In this document: piece by piece, positions 59,689 to 64,000 of the stretch
How positions within the stretch are numbered: position 1 is the stretch's first letter
Layout of the letters: every line of letters begins with the position of its first letter
From: Capsicum annuum
Taxonomy: Eukaryota; Streptophyta; Magnoliopsida; Solanales; Solanaceae
Direction: 5' to 3'
Assembly (NCBI RefSeq): GCF_002878395.1
Contig: NC_061119.1
Location: 46,385,131 to 46,449,130 of the forward strand
DNA length: 64,000 bases
Notes under the pieces: generated by a model
What the model saw: the letters and a program-made list of their open reading frames with translations, nothing else
What the model was told of the DNA's origin: nothing
Database searches by the model: none
Translations under genes and position numbers: made by a program

Positions 59689-60111
59689 TGTTGAAACGTG
59701 AAAGGTGCACCAACCAACTAGGGACCAGGTCCCTAAGATTTGGAGATTTAACAATAAAATAGTAACCAGCCAAAACTTGGATAAATTAAATGAAAACAGC
59801 AGTTTACGTGGAAATCTCCTTGCTTAAGGGAGGAAAAACCACGACATTCCCTTACAAGCACTCAATCTCCACTACAATCAAAACTCATTGATTACAGACT
59901 CTAAAAAACATTACTCTAAGTTCTACTTAGTTGTAATACCTCTACCAAAACTATCTCTACAAACCTTAACCACTTCACAATCGATTAACTCTAATCGATG
60001 AACAGGTAACTCTACTTAAGCACTCTACTGTCAAGAGAAAATCATTACTCTTATAAGATGAGTAAAACTATTACAAAGCAAGACTTGACTCAAGAACAGC
60101 TAAAACTTAAG
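59689..60111 (-). repeat. 5' LTR of Copia D, truncated by CACTA insertion
   Basis: Matches the 3' LTR from 50567 to about 50993 and then stops at TTAAG, where CACTACTAAAAAA begins; the 3' LTR continues TTAAGCACAAAGAG. It carries the perfect palindrome GGGACCAGGTCCC at 59721-59733. The remaining roughly 295 bases of the LTR would lie beyond the transposon. Confidence 0.85.
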
Positions 60112-60331
60112 CACTACTAAAAAACGACAACATGTGGTCGGTTTGCCTGAATTTCTCACCACATAACTGATCAAAATACATGGTCGGTAAAAGTGTGGTA
60201 GCTTTTTAAAAATCGACCATGTGCGGTCGAATTTTTAAAAATTAAATATATATTTTTAAAATTCTTTATTATTTTTTTAAAATAGAAAAAAAAGATTCTA
60301 AAATAAAAAAAATATAAAATAAACCGATCAC
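60112..60331. mobile_element. CACTA transposon terminus, first copy
   Basis: Starts CACTACTAAAAAACGACAAC after AAG, in the CACTA form of the En/Spm superfamily. Subterminal repeats follow: ACATGTGGTCGG, TGGTCGGTAAAAGTGTGGT and GACCATGTGCGGTCG. These clustered GGTCG/CGACC motifs are the sort of subterminal array that CACTA accessory proteins bind. It ends at CCGATCA, where LTR sequence reappears. Confidence 0.75.
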
Positions 60332-60385
60332 ATGAGTAAAATAATTAGAAAGCAAGACTTGACTCAAAAACACCTACACCATAAG
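60332..60385 (-). repeat. duplicated piece of Copia D LTR between CACTA ends
   Basis: ATGAGTAAAATAATTAGAAA and the following bases to CCATAAG repeat 60058-60111 of the Copia D 5' LTR (offset 274). In places it is closer to the 3' LTR (ACACCTACACC) than to the adjacent copy. Confidence 0.8.
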
Positions 60386-60702
60386 CACTACTAAAAAAAC
60401 TAGGAAAATTGACCACATGTGGTCGGTTTTCCTGAATTTTTTACCACAAAACCGATAAAAATGCATGGTCGGTAAAAGTGTGGTGGCACGTGGTCGATTT
60501 TTTAATTTTAAAAACTCATTATTATTTTTTGAAATAGAAAAAATTATTCTAAAAATAAAAAAATACAAAATAAACCAACCACAAGTGGTCAATTTTATTT
60601 TAAAATTAATTAATTAATTTATTTGTATAAACCGACCACTTGTGGTCGATTTTTTTAAAATTCTCAGAAAAAACGACCACATGTGATCGATTTTTCTAGT
60701 AA
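60386..60702. mobile_element. CACTA terminus, second copy; possible short non-autonomous element
   Basis: Starts CACTACTAAAAAAACTAGG, then GACCACATGTGGTCGG (with the perfect 12-base palindrome ACCACATGTGGT). At the right, ACGACCACATGTGATCG and ATTTTTCTAGTAATTT are an inverted, decayed version of the left end. It is thus either a roughly 315-base deletion derivative or the subterminal array of a longer transposon that includes the transposase. Minus ORFs 60374-60796 are chance reading of the repeats. Confidence 0.65.
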
Positions 60703-60934
60703 TTTTATATGTAAACAATGTTGTAAAGGATGCATACACTTGATTTTCATAGAATTGAGTCTTAAATGAACTGAAGATCCAATATGTAAAACACAATTAG
60801 TTTCCTTAAGGGAATGAGTAAATAAAGAAGATATGTTAAAATTTTAATCTCCCTACTTCAGAAAGGGCTCAACTTTCGGGCAATTCAGCAAGACATACAA
60901 AGTTGCTGATTAGCGCTCCGTCAGAGTGAGCCAG
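60703..60934. other. non-coding DNA between CACTA end and transposase
   Basis: AT-rich, no ORF and no clear repeat. It is probably 3' flanking or intron-like sequence of the CACTA transposase unit. Confidence 0.35.
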
Positions 60935-62456
60935 AGAAATATGGTCTTTTTAGCCTTACAACCAGATTGATTGAAAATTGATATCCATTGCAAATGAGGC
61001 TCATTCTCATCTTCCTAATGACGATTCAGTCTATTTCTTGAACAAGCAATTTCATCACGAAAGTAGTATGAAGAAAATTGAGACGTTTCTCTTGTAAGAT
61101 ATGCCTTAACTATAGAGCCTTCCACCCTATGTTTATTTTTGGGATCCCATTTTAGTTTTTCAATTGTCCTGCATAATCTTAAGATTAGATGCTTACTATA
61201 TTAAAAAAACATTTGTATGAATTTAAATATGTTGCAATTGCTTACCGTTTGAATGCATACATCTACCTAGTTTGAACTGGACCACCTAGCCGAGCTTTGT
61301 GCACAAGGTTATTGGGAAGATGTTCTATCACATTGAAGAATACTGGTAGAAAAATCTTCTCCAACTTGTTGCTGATAACAACAATATTACTTTCCATTCG
61401 TGTCAGATTTTCTTCTTTTAATTTGGTGGCATGTAAGTCTTTGAAGAACAGACTAATATCTGCTATTGGTTTTCATATGTTTTCAGGTAAACCAATAAAA
61501 TCAATTGGAAGTAATTGTTCCATAAAAACATGACAATCATGGCTTTTCATTCCATGCAAGATTCCTTGTGCCATATCAACCTTTTTTCCAAAATTCAAGG
61601 CATATCCATCGAGCATCTTCAAACTTTGAACTCACTCACATATTTGATGTTTTTGGTCTAACTTTAATGTAAAACTATCCTTGGGCTTAATAACTTTGCC
61701 ATTGGGCCCCTCCTATAAGTGTAATTCTCTATATTTGTAATATTATAGTAAGTCAAGTCTGGCCTAAGGATTATCCTTTGTTTTGCCAGTGACATCCATA
61801 ATTATGTTGAAGTTGTCAAAATAGTTCTTCTCAGTATGCATGACATCAACATTACGTCTAAGTAAATTATCTGGCCAATATTTTAACTCTCAAAATATAC
61901 TTCGCTTAGTCCAGTTATGTGAAACGCCATATTCATCCAGCCTATACAATGGCTCCTCACTGACTTTTGGAAAATCCTGAACTATCTCCCAGATGTCATG
62001 ACCAAATAGCCTTGGAGGTGGACCATCATGTTCCCTTCTATTCCTTCTGAATGCATTGGACCATTATGTTTCCTTCTATTCGTTCTGAAAGTATTTTTGA
62101 GTCTCCTAAATTCATGATCAGGTGGCAAGAAAAAACAATGACAATCAAGCCATGAATTTTTCCTGCCATGTCTCAATGTGAAAGATTTTGTTTTTTCCAT
62201 GCAGTATGGAAAAGACAACTTTCAAGTTGTCATCCACCCAAACAATATTCCATAAGCAGGAAAATCATTAACAACCCATATTAGATATGCACGCAGATTG
62301 AAATTCTATTTATGTTAGATATCCCAAGTTCCCCTCATGCCATAAAATTTGAAGTTCATCGATCAAAGATTGCAAGTAGATATCTATTTCAATTTTTGGA
62401 TTACGCGAGCTAGGAATAACACAATTCAGATATATATATAGGGACTAGTCATCAAC
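60935..62456 (-). pseudogene. CACTA (En/Spm) TNP2-type transposase remnant
   Basis: Minus strand. From the N-terminal side: LQSLIDELQILWHEG near 62390-62335; YCMEKTKSFTLRHGRKNSWL and LPPDHEFRRLKNTFR in the segment 62218-61982; GMKSHDCHVFMEQLLPIDF near 61555-61495; KLEKIFLPVFFNVIEHLPNN then HKARLGGPVQ near 61375-61270; and NKHRVEGSIVKAYLTRETSQ with SYYFRDEIACSRNR near 61130-61040. These are the ordered landmarks of plant TNP2-type transposases, which cut and join CACTA ends. The family protein is longer. Stops, frameshifts and a duplicated GPMHSEG/NTFRTN stretch (around 62030-62090) show it is dead. The N-terminus is cut at 62457 by a Gypsy LTR. Confidence 0.85.
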
Positions 62457-64000
62457 TGTAATGCCCCGATTTTCTGAACCAAAATGCTACACGATGCTCA
62501 TGACCTCGAAGGACCACAAGCTAACCCATGACTGATATCTGTAACTGCAAACTGTATAATATCTCATAAAATATGTGAAAACATGAACTGTAAGGCCATT
62601 AGGCTCAATACTAATACATATTTGAAAAATATGGTATAACAATACCAAAAAGGAACATAAATACTGAAGTCTGAACATCTAATCTGACATCTAGTCTGAA
62701 AGCCTCTAACTAAACTGAATAAGGAGTTGATGGGACATGTCCCCAACTAACTCCAACTACTGAAATAAACTAAAAACTGAAATAGAAATGAAATCATCAT
62801 GTCCTCGAAGGATGAGGACTTATGTCTAACTCTGACTGCTGATCCTACAATTTACTGTTGATTTGGAGCTCATACCTCTAAACCTATGGTGTAACATAAG
62901 AGAAAGCACCATAGCACAAATGCACTAGTATGTCTGAATTTACTGAGTATACGAGTGAGGTAGGCTAAATGCAAAGGGTTATATGCATGAAAAATACTAA
63001 CTGATATGAACGTGAGAATACATACATGCATACGTAACTGGAACTGAACTCATGGAGATACTGACTACTGAGTCTAAATACTGACAACATGAGTGTACAG
63101 ATAATGAGATTTTAAAAGACTGAGTTTACTGATATTGATATGTAAATCACTAATAAGTGATGGATCTGATACTGTATTACTGAATACTGGGAGACTAATA
63201 CTATATTGCTAATAAAGGAATGATTGTTTCTGACAGTTTGAATTATGAAGAACTGGTCTGATTGACTGTATCTGACAGTCCTGAAGCTGAGTACTGATAG
63301 CATGAGTTTTGATAACTATTGTGATTGATAGCATAAATGACTGTAACTAACAGTCCATAAATCTGAAGGAAACTATCTGAGTTCAATTCTATTTCTGAGT
63401 TGACTGTATCTGACAGTCCTGATATACTGAAATCTAAAGAACTATCTGAGTTCTTTACTAAGACTGGGTAGCTATAGCTGACAGTCCTAAAATCTGTAAC
63501 TGAAACTGTGGGAAGTAGTTATCTAATGGACATGCCCCAAATACTCTATAATAGCTAAGCTGGGGTCCAATCTCTGCCCCGACTGGAGGGGTGTCAATAC
63601 CGCGCCACTAGTAAGGACAGCTGTGAGAACCCTATACTGGCAGGTACTCAATGAGAACGGTGGGAACCCTAAACCGACGGGTTAAGCCACCTCATCAACC
63701 CTAATCTAACGGGTTAAGATGTCTCAACCTACGCTGGCTACGTAGTTCTGGAACACAAGGATGAATACTAAGAATCACTCCCTGAACTGGCGGGTGAGTT
63801 CCCATTCTTGGGTTCACTCGGTGCTAACTTCTACTCCCATCTGAAGGACACTGAACTGAATAACTAAGCTAAACTAAATAACTGAACTGAACTGATTAGC
63901 TGAACTGATACTGATTAACTGGACTGATACTAGTGGTATTGTTTAGCAGAGCTAAACTAAGTGTACTGGATTTCAAGGACTGATGGAATGTACTGAGTTC
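62457..64000 (-). mobile_element. Gypsy-type LTR, inverted relative of 1-1909 (cut by window end)
   Basis: Starts TGTAATGCCCCGATTTTCTG, the complement of an LTR 3' end ...GGGGCATTACA. Read on the minus strand it is collinear with 361-1909 (GTACATTCCATCAG/TCAGTTTAGC region, then ACTCGCTAGACAGG-type cells, then CATGGGTTAGCTTGTGGTCC). It interrupts the CACTA transposase; TCAAC (62452-62456) would be its target duplication, with the partner beyond the window. Minus ORFs at 62487-63303 are chance ORFs. Confidence 0.85.

Larger units (their letters stand above)
50567..60111 (-). mobile_element. Copia D: near-complete Sire-like Copia element
   Basis: Order on the minus strand: 5' LTR 60111-59689 (start cut off by a CACTA terminus), primer site, gag, protease, integrase, RT/RNase H, extra ORF, polypurine tract, 3' LTR 51285-50567. 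The internal region is about 8.4 kb and no large insertion interrupts it. LTRs share about 87% of bases by eye over the first 150. All reading frames contain stops. The long 3' region with an added ORF and the initiator-Met primer site suggest the Sire/Maximus lineage, though I could not place it by phylogeny. Confidence 0.85.

Noticed and set aside
61982..62218. Host gene encoding a small basic protein
   Set aside because: Its HGRKNSW...C and LPPDHEFRR motifs belong to TNP2-type CACTA transposases and neighbouring frames continue the same protein.

Overview
The window is AT-rich dicot nuclear DNA made almost entirely of nested, decayed transposable elements. I found no host protein gene, rRNA, tRNA or CRISPR array. 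The mix (2.2-3.3 kb Gypsy-type LTRs starting TGTAAYRCCC, Copia elements primed by initiator-Met tRNA, a plant LINE with an RNase H tail, a CACTA transposon) fits a large Solanaceae genome such as pepper, tobacco, potato or a relative. That assignment rests on recalled repeat style, not on a search.

Layout. Two interrupted Copia elements on the minus strand form the backbone. Copia A, the older host, survives as 1910-4331 (3' extra ORF, RNase H, reverse transcriptase), 32075-32135 (linker) and 46347-50045 (integrase, protease, gag, 5' LTR). Copia B lies inside A (4332-32074). Its 3' LTR is split by a LINE (5156-10462). Its protease-gag region is split by a non-autonomous Gypsy-like element G1 (16466-26620), which holds solo LTR S1 (19672-21835). 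Its gag is split again by solo LTR S2 (27886-30800). Removing these insertions leaves a Copia of about 9.3 kb. The second break in A is filled by G2 (32136-46346), a minus-strand tandem LTR-internal-LTR-internal-LTR array whose middle LTR contains solo LTR S3 (34601-37158).

To the right, a third minus-strand Copia, D (50567-60111), is nearly complete: 3' LTR, polypurine tract, extra ORF, RNase H/RT, integrase, protease, gag, tRNA primer site and a truncated 5' LTR. CACTA termini and a TNP2-type transposase remnant (60112-62456) follow. A minus-strand Gypsy LTR (62457-64000) interrupts the transposase. It is the inverted relative of the plus-strand LTR at 1-1909, so the window is bracketed by inverted copies about 60 kb apart.

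How the parts relate. Every coding region is a pseudogene with stops, frameshifts or lost catalytic motifs, and nothing here looks able to move by itself. The most interesting signals are structural: (1) perfect GC-rich hairpins at a similar place in several related Gypsy LTRs, with different stem sequences in each; (2) G2 LTRs that carry a second polypurine tract and second LTR start inside them, in both copies; (3) a 13-bp palindrome scattered through Copia D but not noticed elsewhere; (4) an extra plant-transposon-type ORF between pol and the 3' LTR in all three Copia elements.
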